A stretch of 64,000 bases of DNA from Zoroaster sp. YZ-2022 (taxonomy: Eukaryota > Echinodermata > Asteroidea > Forcipulatida > Zoroasteridae), in assembly GCA_029582265.1 (NCBI GenBank), contig CM055822.1, positions 45,857,916 to 45,921,915 on the forward strand, in the 5' to 3' direction. Below the pieces are notes generated by a model that did no database searches, was not told where the DNA came from, and saw only the letters and a list, made by a program, of their open reading frames with translations. Position numbers and translations under genes: made by a program. Positions 44,870-62,340 of this stretch are shown here, one piece after another. Within the stretch, counting starts at the first letter, position 1; each line of letters begins with the position of its first letter.

Positions 44870-45141
44870 AAAACAAAATAATAATAATAATAATAATAAT
44901 AATTGGGGAGCGTTGAATCTTCTAGGCGAACCCAGCGTGATAACCACCTTAGCACCCTTCTGGGGGAATCGGCAGATCCCCGGTCGCTCCTTTACGTTTC
45001 CGCACCGTAACCAACTATCGAAAAGGGGAGAAACATGGCGGCCCCCAAACCATTGCTGCTGCCGCAGCTGCCATATCCCTGGGATTTGAACCGGGATCAC
45101 TTGCACGGAAGTCAATCGTCTTATCCATTAGACCAATGCTT
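44870..45141 (-). mobile_element. tRNA-derived SINE
   Basis: On the minus strand the head (45141-45075) resembles a tRNA gene, with an A box (TGGTCTAATGGATAAGAC) and a B box (GGTTCAAATCC), the internal promoter of RNA polymerase III. An unrelated body of about 170 bases follows, then an (ATT)n tail at 44902-44877. Similar words flank the element (TGATTGATTCAA and TGATTGTTTTCAA), a probable imperfect target duplication. No protein; it would depend on a LINE for movement. Confidence 0.6.
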
Positions 45142-46237
45142 CATCTGATTGTTTTCAATAAAAGGAGATTCATCACAATTTGATACGATGGAAAACAAAG
45201 GGAACGTTCATTGAGTTTTTTTGGAGTTTAGGTCTTTCAATTAATTTTCAATTTTTCATGTTACCGATATTTTTTCAATTCTTGAATATTTATTCATAGT
45301 GATAAACATGCGGAATTAACACTTTTGCCATTTGTTGAACGGGTTATGTGTGTGTAGGTTGGGGGATGTGTTTTCGGCAAACTCTAACAAAAGATACAAT
45401 AATGTCCGAGCTCGGTCAGAATAATAATGTACCTACCTACCTGATAAATTGTCTCTGCTGGCGGTTCTCATGCGCCATTACGGACGACCAGTCATTGTTT
45501 GTTATGATTTGGGAAGGGAAGGTATGATTAGAACCCATAACTATGAATTGCCCCCCACAGGCCCGCCTCCCCCCAACTGAACCCCTTCAGCGACCGTAAA
45601 ATTACTAGCTGTGTAAAATGTTTTGATTTGGAATATTAATTGTATATATTTGTTTTAAATACTTGTTTGTGTACCCACCCCTTGTTGGCAGTTTGCCTTT
45701 ATTCACGTCGCTCCCCCCTAATTGTTGAGACAGTTAGATTCACACCTGGAATAACCAATGATCTAGGCTATGAGTAATGCATACAATCAAGGTTTATAAC
45801 AGCTAGCTTAAGTACGATGTACAACAATGTACAACTCGAGTAATTGCTGTGCGATTACTCGAGTAGTGAATTTCACTAATCGCCCAGCACTACTTCACAC
45901 AAAGTAATTTTTGTGATATGTTCAGTGCATATATTAAGAACAATAAATTGCAAACACATACAATTAGACAGCGTGAATTGACTCAGCAAAAGAAAAATGC
46001 CTTGAGGATGTATATTTGTCTGGAGAAGCGACTCGAACGTAACTGTCATCCCCTCATGAAGCGTCTCTTGACTGAGACATTTAATACCCTGCGAATGCAA
46101 GAAGACGTTACTACTTACTAGAATTGGTGTTTTCCCCCCTTAAAAACAACAAATAGTATTATTCCCTAATGAAATTAAAGGGAAGGTACAACATTGGTAA
46201 TAGCCAGATTATCAAATTGACGAACGATTCTGGTGTA
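45142..46237. other. Unassigned AT-rich sequence
   Basis: No gene, RNA or clear repeat. Short plus- and minus-strand frames near 45900-46120 show no domain. Confidence 0.3.
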
Positions 46238-46606
46238 AGGGGGAAAAAAAAGTCTCCGGTATCTGGTCATCGGAGGGCTTCAAAAATGGTGCGTTGACGC
46301 GCTTTTTTTTTGGTAATTTTTTTTTTGCAAACAGGGAAATACATGATACATACGTTGGGACCATATTTCCCATATACAAAGTATGGTGGCTAAGAAAGGC
46401 CTCACAAATCGGGCAAACGTTCATACCCCTATGTGAAAAAAGTCGTTTAAAACACAGCACGGCAGAAATCCAACCGATCCAGCAATTTTGGCTGCAATTG
46501 GACATCGTTTCATAAAAAAAATTTTTTTTAAAATAAATCAATAAAATTTAAAATGCCGACGCGCGGGTCTGAGGCAACGCGCGCGGAGACCAGAAACCAG
46601 AGACTT
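46238..46606. mobile_element. MITE copy D (family of 4047-4408)
   Basis: Left AAAAAAAGTCTCCGGTATCT and right GACCAGAAACCAGAGACTT are inverted ends; the internal words match the other copies. 46607-46990 to the right is AT-rich and unassigned. Confidence 0.65.
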
Positions 46607-46990
46607 AAAAATTATTATTTTTTTTTTACTAAAGTTATTACACGTATCAGTCGTTCTGAGAAATTATTACATGTTATGTCGAATTTACCACAAAAATAAA
46701 TAAATAAATTAAATAAATTAAAAACAAAAACACATTTTCGTCTGAAAAACGTGAGCACCTATTGTGTGGTGAAACTTTCACAGCGTAGTTAGTTTTGTGA
46801 TATATTTCTTGAAAACTGAAGGATTGAAATAAACGAACGTTACCGAATACCTATGTTGTAACAATACATTATTATTATTTAAATATACCTTTAATAAGTT
46901 TATAGGTAACAACAAGCTTATAAGAATATGACATTCCTTCGAGGTGAGGTCTTGATTATGCTTATGTTTTTTTCACCAGAACAAAACAAT

Positions 46991-47194
46991 CACTGGCGTA
47001 AATCCGTGATGAAAAGTGGGGGATGATTTTGAAAATTTGGGTGCACGGTTTAGCTTGAAGTTCTGCATATGTATTTTTGTTATACATATTTTTTTCAATA
47101 CATGAAAAATTCTGGGGGATGATCCTATGGACCATGCCCCCGGTCCAAAAAGTGGGGGAATATATCCCCCCGTCCCCCGGGATTTACGCCCATG
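46991..47194. mobile_element. hAT-like miniature element (204 bp)
   Basis: Ends CACTGGCGTAAATCC and (inverted) CATGGGCGTAAATCC. AAAACAAT is duplicated at 46983-46990 and 47195-47202. The interior carries two inverted GTGGGGGA/TCCCCC tracts. Confidence 0.8.
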
Positions 47195-47606
47195 AAAACA
47201 ATATTGTACAATACGTACAAAATATATCGCCCTTGTTTTTCTCTATTTTACCGGCAATTTTCTGTGAATTTGTTTTCTACATAGGCCTAAGTACATGGGT
47301 ACAGTGCTATCTTACTTGTGGAATGAAACATTCAGGAGAAGTACGGCTTTACAAAAAAAATATGTCCATTAATGAATTAATTTTGGGCCCCGTCATAAAT
47401 TAATTTGGATGCATACATACTGTTAAACTGAACTTCCGACAGCGATCTTTTGAAACATCTCACTTCAAAGTGTTTGTTTTCATTTCTCAAAGGATACGAC
47501 ATAATTATATTCCGTTGAAAACAAAAATATTTGGTAAATTAATAACAAAAAAAACAAAAAAAAACAACAACAAAAACACACACACACACACGGGCCATGC
47601 ACCTTA

Positions 47607-47612
47607 TTTATT
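47607..47612 (-). terminator. Likely polyadenylation signal of the transporter gene
   Basis: AATAAA on the minus strand, about 195 bases after the stop codon at 47806, followed by a CA/GT-rich tract (47577-47591). It is the nearest canonical signal downstream of the last exon. Confidence 0.45.
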
Positions 47613-47805
47613 GTAAGCACCAAAATGAAAATGAATTAAGTAGACATTAAGTAGACATTAAGTACTGCACAATACATTAACATGTTTTTTCTCTTCTTAA
47701 TTAGGTGTGTCCGTGATGTTGTTATCATACTGATGTGTTGGCCTTTAAATTAAAGGCTTTAATTATACATTAACACTAACGTAGCAGCAACGAGCCGTCG
47801 CCTTA

Positions 47806-53412
<5,607 letters not shown>

Positions 53413-54249
53413 CTATCTTCGGTTATTCTTCGTGGTAGTCCGCGGTGTATGTAACAGCTAGATCAGCTATGAATGACAGATTTGTTTTCAAATGCTTGAA
53501 TTTAAAATCTAACTTCTAATTTGGATTTAAACAAATAAAACAATCAGATAAGCATTTATTCTCTGCAAGGAAATAAAACACCTTTATTCCTAGATTTCCT
53601 CTCAAACACACAGGATGGATGGTCCACGAACATGATACTCAATACGAGCTTGTGCGACAGATGATGATATTCCACCGACGTTCTTTTATAGACAACAGTA
53701 ATCAAATGTGATGACAGATACACCAACTTAATTTGGATCTGTTTAGTTTGTGTTTCCGTCCCACGTCGCTCTGAAATAATACGATACTCTATAAAACTTG
53801 GTCAAACAACACCTTTTCTTCTTTAAGACGTATTGCCCGTGTTTTTCTGCTATTTGACCGGCAATTTCCACGATTGGTTTGTTTTCGTTAGAACGCTGAG
53901 AAATGTGCAGGCGCGTATAGACAGAAATTTTGTTTAGCATGGTTTTACAGTAAATAATGAAATTTATAAATTAGTATTGTGAGCCTGTCGTCAGTTGTTA
54001 CTGTTAAATTGAGATTTTGACAATTATTTTGTGAAATATCTCAGTTCACAGTATTTCTTTCTATTTGTAATAAACATGCAATAAATGTTTCGATGCCCCC
54101 CCCCCCAAAAAAAAAAAAACACTCGGAAATTGCCGGTAAAATAATAATACATCAGCGATACATCTTTAATTTCATTGTATCGATTGATGACTCGAGAAAT
54201 GATCTCTCATCGGTTTGTACCAGAATCATTCGTGGTCAGATCATAAGGC
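53413..54249. other. Upstream flank of the transporter gene
   Basis: The 5' UTR and promoter must lie here or beyond, but no TATA box or initiator could be assigned. AT-rich, no repeats recognised. Confidence 0.35.
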
Positions 54250-54572
54250 CCCCCAAAAAAATCTCCGGTTTCTGGTCTCATCACCTCAAACCTGCGCGTC
54301 AGCATTTTTATTTTTTGTGGCCCCTATTAGCCACGATACTTTGTGCATGGGAAATGTTGTCTGGTTCCAATAACCGCGTATAAGGCTAAGAAGTATCACT
54401 TAAAAAAGATTACCAAAAACAAACAAACAAACAAACAAACAAACACCCCAACAAACACCCCAACAAACAAACAAACAAACAAACAAACAACCCAACAAAC
54501 AAACAAAAAACGCTTTCACCGCACCGATTTTGAAGCCGACCTATGACCAGAAACCGGAGACTTTTTTTGGCC
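54250..54572. mobile_element. MITE copy F with an internal AAAC microsatellite
   Basis: Ends AAAAAAATCTCCGGTTTCTG and CCGGAGACTTTTTTTGGCCC are inverted. An (AAAC)n tract with CACCCC interruptions fills 54415-54510. 54573-55001 beyond it is unassigned. Confidence 0.7.
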
Positions 54573-55001
54573 CGAGAGAGTATGTGCAAGAGGCGTCAGG
54601 TGTATGGCGTCAGAGCGTGGAAGCAATAACCAATCATTTGTGGTCAGAAACCTTGGAAGGATACACTGAAGTATAAGTATGGTGGCTCTGGTGGGACAGC
54701 TAAGACATAAATATTGACGTCAAATTGTACGTCAATATCGACTTGAATATTTAAGTCTAGAATGTCCTCCAGAGACACCATAAATAAGTCATTTATCGCA
54801 CAAAAGAACGCAAATCATTTGCAATTATTTCGACCAAATATTCTCATTTCAAATTTAATACAACTTTAGGCTCAAGATTTCCGTTTCAATGCCCAGTTTA
54901 AATTAATAATACACTTTTGGTAAAATGACTGTAAATGCATTCATACTTGATAAAAATCAAATATAACCAGTCTGAAAACCAATCCGTCAAAGTTTCACCT
55001 T

Positions 55002-55240
55002 AAGTAAGAGTAATTGCGGTGACACCATGTGGAATCTCAATCGAGTAGTAATTAGTTCTGAAAAGAACTGGAGGTACAACTCGACATTTCGATCAGTATG
55101 CTCTGATCGTCCTCAGGAGAATGTCCTGAGGACGATCAGAGCATACTGATCGAAACGTCGAGTTGTACCTCCAGTTCTTTTCAGAACTAATTACTACTCA
55201 ATTGAGATTCCACATGGTGTCACCGCAATTAGTCTTACTT
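55002..55240. repeat. Large near-perfect palindrome of Penelope 3' UTR
   Basis: Two 117-bp inverted arms (55002-55118 and 55124-55240) with a 5-base centre GAATG. The arm is homologous to the Penelope 3' UTR at 11735-11850 (GATCAGTATGCTCTGATCGT, GGTGACACCATGTGGAAT). Arms differ by a few bases only. Confidence 0.85.
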
Positions 55241-55379
55241 ATCATCCTCACCATGCAAAGCTACAAGTTTTACCTAAAGTTTCACCTTAATTTATTAATT
55301 GTCTTAATAACGAGAGAATAGCGAAAATGTCAGTACAAATTTGTCATTTTGCTTTATTCCAACGTGGAATTTATTTCTC

Positions 55380-55664
55380 CGGAAGACACAGTTCATTTGT
55401 ACGGAGCCCCTAAGGGGACAGGTAAAGAAAAAATCGGGAAGGTAAAAAAAAAAAAGGGAAATGTATTTCGTTCCCTCGAATTAATATTTCGTTCCCTCGA
55501 AATAACATTTCGTTCCCTCGAAATAATATTTCGTTCCCTCGAAATAATATTTCGTTCCCTCGAAATAATTGAGCTGTACGGAATCCTTGATATGCCATTT
55601 AATTTATTGGAATATGAAAACTATTTCCGAGGTTGCCGTAGCACTGAGAGCCCCTTAAGGGACA
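55380..55664. mobile_element. Dispersed element with TTCG minisatellite core, copy 2
   Basis: Flank words ACGGAGCCCCTAAGGGGACA and CTTGATATGCCATTTAATTT surround five units of TTTCGTTCCCTCGAAATAAT. The flank TGAGAGCCCCTTAAGGGACA also occurs, inverted, at 62030-62105. Confidence 0.65.
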
Positions 55665-55800
55665 GATGGAAAGAGGGACTGGTTTTTCCTTTGTTAAAGA
55701 AGCATAATCTTGACCCAGTTTTAGAAAATTACCGACCAATCACCAACTTGCAGTTTTTGTGTAAACTTACTGAGAGTGCAGTGTGTGCTCAAAAGCCTCA
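55665..55800 (+). pseudogene. Short LINE RT fragment
   Basis: Encodes LVFPLLKKHNLDPVLENYRP and ITNLQFLCKLTESAV, equivalent to the start of RT in the next copy (VTPLLKKQNLDPVLDNYRP). It precedes the RT linker of that copy, so it is a separate truncated insertion or local duplicate. Confidence 0.75.
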
Positions 55801-55857
55801 AATTAATAATCATAATTATGGCTAGGCATTCATTATTTCCACTATTTCAATCGGCAT

Positions 55858-58031
55858 TTACAGGGAACGGAGGAACTTTGCTGTTAAGCTTATGGACAGA
55901 GCTAGACAGGACTTTTATACTACACTTATTAATGATAATTGTTTTGACCCTCGGAAGTTGTTCAAGGTCACGAGAAAATTACTTTAAAAAACTACTGTCA
56001 CTCCCTTACCACCGTTCACAGATAAATTGACATTTGCTAATGAGTTGGGTCAGTTCTTTATTTGGAAAATTGATCATATTCACGCTAAGCTTGACAGGCA
56101 ACTGCTGAGCTATGGACCTATGGAGTATTTATCTGACGTCAGTGCATCTCGGTGCACCATGGACTGTTTTTCACCGCTTACTGAATTGGATGTGATGAAC
56201 CTTATTAAACAATCTGCGCATAAGTCTTGCCCTCTGGACCCCATGCCGACACCTGTTGTGGTTGATTGCATTGAGGTCTTGCTTCCGACTATTACTAGGA
56301 TCATCAATGCATCACTAAGAGTCATTGGTAACACCTCTGTTGAAAAAACAAAACCTTGACCCTGTGCTTGATAATTACCGCCCAGTCAGTAATCTTTCAT
56401 TTGTGTCAAAACTGATTGAGAGAGCTGTTTTTAATCAGGTTCACGAGTATTTAACTGGTAATAATCTGTATCCACCACTTCAGTCTGCCTACCGGAAGAA
56501 TCATAGTACCGAAACAGCACTTCTTAAAGTATACAATGACATTATTATGAAAATGAACAGCCGGCATGTCGTCCTTCTTACTTTATTGGACCTCAGTGCA
56601 GCGTTTGATACGGTTAACCACAACATTCTTTTAAATCGTCTTAAATCTAAATTTGGGATATGTGGACTTGCAATGGATTGGTTTGCATCGTATTTAACTG
56701 GCAGGAGTCAGCGTATACTGATACAGGGATCCAAGTAAGATAAGTTTGATCTTACCTGTGGCGTACCACAAGGTTCATGTCTCGGACCCCTGCTGTTTGT
56801 CATGTACTCCTCAAGGTTATTTGATATTGTTGAAACCCACTTACCTGATGTTCATTGTTATGCAGACGATACACAATTGTACATATCATTTAAACCGGTT
56901 AGTTTGGCTAATCAACAGGTTGCCATCTTGGCGATGGAGAATTGCATCAAAGATATCAGAGAGTGGATGTTACATGATAGACTTATGTTGAATGATAGTA
57001 AGACTGAGTTTATTATTCTGGGTTCCAAACAACAATTGTCTAAGATCAATATTTCTCATATTACAGTGGAGGTACTAATATCACGCCTGTCTTAAATGTT
57101 AGAAATCTGGGCTTCTGGTTTGACTCCAATTTGTCTATGAATTCTCATATCACTATAAAGTCTGTTCTACCAGTTTTTACCATCTCCATAATATAAAACG
57201 TATTAGTAAATATTTATCGCATAATTCTCTTATCATTTTAATTCATGCGTTCATCACCAGTCGTCTAGATTATTGTAATAGTTTATTTTATGGTCTGCCA
57301 CTTGTTCAACTAGCAAAGTTACAAAGGATACAGAATGCTGCTGCCAGGGTAGTTGTAAACACACATAAATTTTGTCATATTACCCCCATTCTTAAGGATC
57401 TGCATTGGTTGCCTATTAAATTTCGAATTCATTTTAAAATGTTATTGCTTGTTTTTAAATGTATTAACTGTTTAGCACCTGACTATGTCTGTGACCTTTT
57501 TACCGTCAAAAGACGGCACAGATATAGCCTTAGGTCAACAGGCGAAATGTTACTGGAGTACCCGAGGGGTAGAATGCTGCACACTTTTGGCGATAGAGCA
57601 TTTGCTTCGGCTGCCCCAAAGTTGTGGAATGCACTACCTTCATCTGTTAGGGGGGCTCATTCACTGGGGTCCTTTAAGGAGAAATTAAAAACTTACTTGT
57701 TTAAAGAAGCCTACAGTCTGTAAATACTTATTCTTTATTCTTAATTTTAATTTAATTTAATTGTGTATTCTTGTCTTGTCTCCCCTGCTGGATTTGTATA
57801 GTATATTATGGTTTTTAAAAATGGAATTTTTAAAAATGGAATTTTCCCCTCCCCCCTTTAGGGGTGAGGGTGTCTGACTGTAATTGTGTGTATTTTTATG
57901 CTGAATTTGTATAGACTTTTAGATTCATATTGTATGATTTTTAGGCTTTATTGTATATGTATTATTGAGTCTTGATGTAATTGCGCCCTCGAACATCTTC
58001 GGATGGAGAAGGCGCACTATAAATGTAATAA

Positions 58032-58076
<45 letters not shown>
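55858..58076 (+). pseudogene. L2/CR1-like LINE, RT region to 3' tail, copy 1
   Basis: Starts in the linker before RT. RT carries NYRPVSNLSFVSKLIER, YRKNHSTETALLKVYNDI, LLTLLDLSAAFDTVNHNILL (first catalytic aspartate), [14 protein letters not shown] and [12 protein letters not shown] with an intact YADD, then [16 protein letters not shown]. The end region (AARVVVNTHKFCHI, then LHWLPIKFRIHFK) and LRSTGEMLLEYPRG lead to a final stop at 57721. An in-frame TAA at 56736-56738 and frameshifts near 56350 and 57100 disable it. The 3' UTR ends in (ATT)n at 58027-58075. The motif set and tail suit the L2/CR1 group of Jockey-type LINEs. Confidence 0.85.
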
Positions 58077-58078
<2 letters not shown>

Positions 58079-59645
58079 GGAAACATCACAGTACAGAGAC
58101 GGCCCTTTTGAAGGTAAAGAATGACATACTTTTGAAGATGAATTCTCAGCATGTAACATTACTTGTTTTATTAGATCTTAGTGCCGCCTTTGATACCATT
58201 GATCATAAAATTTTGCTGGAACGCCTTCAGTCAAAGCTTGGGATATCTGGCTTGGCGCTCGATTGGTTTGCATCTTGTCTTCCAGAAGCCAGCGGGTGTC
58301 TATAGATGGGACCTTGTCAGATAGTTTCAGGCTTGACTGTGGTGTTCCCCAAGGATCATGTCTGGGTCCACTGCTTTTCACTATCTATGCTTCTAGGTTG
58401 TTTGATATTATTGAGTGCCATCTGCCAAATTCCCATTGTTATGCAGATGGCACACAGTTGTACATAAGCTTTAAACCTGACGATACAAACAGTCAGTTGG
58501 AAGCCGTAGCGGCAATGGAGAGATGTATTCAAGACATCAGGCAATGGATGATTCATGATAGGCTTATGATCAATGATAATAAAAGTGAATTTCTTGTCAT
58601 TGGTACCAGACAACAGCTACAAAAAATTAACATTCCCAGCCTCACTGTGGGGACATCTGATATTCTTCCCAATTCATGTGTTAGGAATTTGGGATCATGG
58701 TTCGACTCACAGTTGACTATGAATAATTTTACTAAGGCTTGTTCGGCTGCTTTTTTTCATCTGCATAACATTAGAAGTATTAGTAAAGTTTTATCTCGTG
58801 AGTCTCTATTGACTTTAATCCATGCTTTTGTTACCAGTCGAATGGATTATTGTAACAGCTTATTGTACGGTCTACCGAAAAGTCAATTAGCCAAACTACA
58901 ACGAGTCCAGAATGCTGCGGCCAGACTTGTGTTCAACACACCTAGGTTTCGGCATATAACACCAATTCTTCGCGAATTACATTGGTTACCTGTTTCGTTT
59001 AGGATTAATTTTAAAATTATTTTGTTAACTTTCAAGGCACTCCATGGTTTATCTCCAGTGTACATAAAAAATCTCATTAGTATCAACAAAGGTTCCCGTT
59101 ATATTCTCAGGTCAAGTAGTAATGGTCTTGTTTTAGAGTACCCTAAGGGCAAGATGCTTGCTACGCTGGGTGCTAGAGCATTTTCATCGGCAGCCCCAGT
59201 GCTCTGGAATACACTTCCGCGCCACATTCGCATTGAACAGACACTTGATTCTTTTAAACGTAAGATTAAAACATACCTTTTTAATGAAGCCTTTAATTTT
59301 TTTTTTTCTCCTTTACTTAATTGTACTTTTGATGAGAACCAAGCCAGTTAGGCTATATTCCTAAGGCGTCTGTCTCCGGGAAAGATCGAGACATCATCAC
59401 CGATGCCAGTGGGGGTACATTGACATAGATCCTCCTCTGGCGGGACAGACGGCAACCCCATACTGAGGTTTGGGAGCTGGCTTGGCAACCTCATCTGTTC
59501 TGATTTAATTTTTTTTTAAATGTGATACCGGTATGTCATTAATTTCTTGTTTGTATTCATATTTGTTTATTTAATGGCGTGTTTATTTTTGTTATGCGCT
59601 TTTGATCATTTTTAATGGAAACAGCGCAATAGAAATTTTTTAATT
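58077..59645 (+). pseudogene. L2/CR1-like LINE, 5'-truncated copy 2, inserted in the tail of copy 1
   Basis: Begins mid-RT directly after the (ATT)n tail: YRKHHSTETALLKVKND, LLDLSAAFDTIDHKILL, then, after one frameshift near 58285, [20 protein letters not shown] and CYADGTQLYISF. The second catalytic aspartate is changed (YADG), so the RT is dead. The 362-codon frame at 58263-59351 continues through ARLVFNTPRFRHITPILREL to TYLFNEAFNFFFSP. A 3' UTR follows to about 59645. Confidence 0.85.
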
Positions 59646-59652
59646 TATTATT

Positions 59653-61966
59653 AGGTGTTCGGGTATGCGCCCGAAACACCTATTGTTATTGTTCGGTTTT
59701 TTTTATTTTTTATTTTTCTTCTCCTTCTTCTTCTTCTTCTTCTTCTTTTCCGGATCGATTGTCTACAAAAAAACACATACTTGCAAACTTCATATGAACT
59801 TGAAACTTGGCATATACTTAGAACATAACACGTAGATGAAACATAATTTGTTACGTCATTATTAGGTCATCAGATATCGAATTTCGATAAATCAAAAGAT
59901 ATTAGCTAAAACGTTTCACTTACGTTGCATGAATCAAGCAGCTACATGTATACGCGGCGCTGCACGATCTTTGGTTACAATGGAGCTCCATGTACAATCG
60001 ACGCTGTTAGTGTTAGGTCTTGGAATTCGTGTGAAAATGGATTGCCAACGATCTTTGGTTACAATGGAGCTCCATGTACAATCGAATCAACGCGCACTGT
60101 TTGTTACAGTGTGTTACTGTATTTCGTGTACAAATGGATCGCCAACACAGATACAGTCTAGTCATAAAGGGTAGGTATCTTGAATTTAATTTTTAAGAGG
60201 ATTTCCTGTATTTATCTTCGTGTTTTTATAGAAGAAAGGCCATTTCTTTAGAGGGACTACAGAGTTCGTCGTTGCATTGTACCTGTTTAACTTAACGTTA
60301 CTCGTTAGTTAGGCCTACGTAGGGGCTACGTGAACATACTTTGGACAGTAAACAACTCCAGTTTTCTAACAAAATATGAACAGATGTCACCAAAATGTAT
60401 TTAGAATATAAATAAGGATAGGAAAATTCAGTTGTTAAGGTTATGGCAATTTTTCAGAAGAAATTTTATGCCATATTTTGTAATGTTTGTGGCTCCAAAA
60501 ATCTTCAGTTTGTGCACAAATTAACATTAACTAGTGATTTACTGCATTCACAATTTTTGTACCATTGTACAGATCGCTAATTGTCAAAAGATATTTACAA
60601 AAAGATGACCCCAATTTGGCCTTACTTCCTATCCAAACCGGAAGTCAAAGTTTAATATTAAAAAAAAAAAACATCTCAACAACCACAAGAGGTAAATTCA
60701 CAATTTTTGTACCATTGTACAGACCGATTTGACCTTACTTCCTGTCCAAACCGGAAGTCAAAGTTTAATATTAAAAAAAATCATATCTCAACAACCACAA
60801 CAGGTAAATGGACATTTTTTGCACTATTGTATAGATTGTTAATTGTCGAAAAATATTTACAAAAACATGACCCCATTTGACCTTACTTCCTGTCCAAACC
60901 GGAAGTCAAAGTTTAACATTTAAAAAAAATCATATCTCAACAACCACAAGAGGTAAATTCACAATTTTTGTACCATTGTACAGATCGTTAATTGTCACAA
61001 AATATTTACAAAAAGGTGACCCCAATTTGACCTTACTTCCTGTCCAAACCGGAAGTCAAAGTTTAATATTTACAAAAAATAATATCTCAACAACCACAAG
61101 AGGTAAATTCAAAATTTTTGTACCATTATACAGATTGTTAATTGTCGAAAAAAATTTACACAAAGGTGACCCCAATTTGACCTTACTTCCTGTCCAAACC
61201 GGAAGTCAAAGTTTAACATTTAAAAAAATCATATCTCAACAACCACAAGAGCTAAATTCACAATTTTTGTACCATTGTACAGATCGTTAATTGTCGAAAA
61301 ATATTTACAAAAAGGTGAGCCTAATTTGACCTTACTTCCTGTCCAAACCGGAAGTCAAAGTTTAATATTTAAAAAAAATCATATCTCAACAACCACAAGA
61401 GGTAAATTCACAATTTTTGAACCATTATACAGATTGTTAATTGTCGAAAAATATGTACACAAAGGTGACCCCAATTTGACCTTACTTCCTGTCCAAACCG
61501 GAAGTCAAAGTTTAATATTTTCAAAAAATCATATCTCAACAACCACATGAGGTAAATTCACAAATTTTGTACCATTATACAGATCGTTAATTGTCAAAAA
61601 TATTTATACCCAAATTTGACCTTACTTCCTGTCCAAACCGGAAGTGAAAGTTTATATTTAAAAATCATATCTCAACAACCACAGGAGGTAAATTGACATT
61701 TTGTACCATTGTACAGATTGTTAATTGTCAAAAGTATTTACACAAAGGTGACCCCAATTTGACCTTACTTCCTGTCCAAACCGGAAGTCAAAGTTTAATA
61801 TTAAAATAATTTCTAAATTCAGTATTGTATTGTATTCAAATAAACTTCTCGCGAGAACTTCAACAGACGTTAACATTTGACTTCTCCAACACTTCGAATT
61901 GATGACGTAACCATTTTAACTTCAACCGAACACCTTGTTTTTGTTGTGACAAAAACTTATATCTAG
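59653..61966 (+). mobile_element. Full-length family 1 Helitron-like element
   Basis: 5' palindrome AGGTGTTCGGGTATGCGCCC (59653), GTTCGG-T run, CTTCTTCTTCTTC, then GATTGTCTACAAAAAAACAC and CATCAGATATCGAATTTCG. A unique segment with a 37-bp direct repeat (59967 and 60049) precedes nine ~150-bp repeats (60545-61815). The 3' end is CCGAACACCTTG, hairpin GTTTTTGTTGTGACAAAAAC and CTAG (61963-61966) followed by T. The right flank and 3' terminus match unit 1 at 28056 in reverse. Confidence 0.65.
60545..61815. repeat. ~150-bp minisatellite array, nine units (inverted relative to the 28-35 kb arrays)
   Basis: CTTCCTGTCCAAACCGGAAG recurs near 60625, 60738, 60886, 61036, 61186, 61335, 61485, 61625 and 61768. 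Most units are 150 bp; the second is shortened. Translated frames (LTLLPVQTGSQ) are artefacts. Confidence 0.9.
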
Positions 61967-61980
61967 TTTTTATTATTATT

Positions 61981-62340
61981 ATGGAAACAAATAAATAAAA
62001 TAATATTATTTTATTTATTTGTTTCCATCTGTCCCTTAAGGGGCTCTCAGTGCTACGGCGACCTCGGAAATAATTGTCATATCCCAATAAATTAAATGGC
62101 ATATCAAGGATTCCGTACAGCTCAATTATTTCGAGGTAACGAAATATTATTTCGAGGTAACGAAATGATTTCGAGGGAACGAAATTATTTCGTGGGAACG
62201 AAATATTATTTCGAGGGAACGAAATAATTTATTTCGTTCCCTCGAAATCATTTCGTTACCACGAATTAATATTTCATTACCTCGAAATAATTTAGCTGGT
62301 ACGGAGCCCATGATATGCCATTTGATTTATCGTGAGCAAT
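61981..62340. mobile_element. TTCG minisatellite element, copy 3, with a 48-bp perfect palindrome
   Basis: A perfect palindrome (ATGGAAACAAATAAATAA... and its complement) occupies 61981-62028. CTGTCCCTTAAGGGGCTCTC and ATATGCCATTTAATTTATTG-type flanks follow, inverted relative to copy 2 at 55590-55664, then irregular TTTCGAGGGAACGAAAT units that switch orientation near 62228. Confidence 0.65.

Noticed and set aside
58003..58080. Poly-leucine frame leading into RT
   Set aside because: The leucines come from the (ATT)n tail; the RT start is a truncation junction, not a fusion protein.
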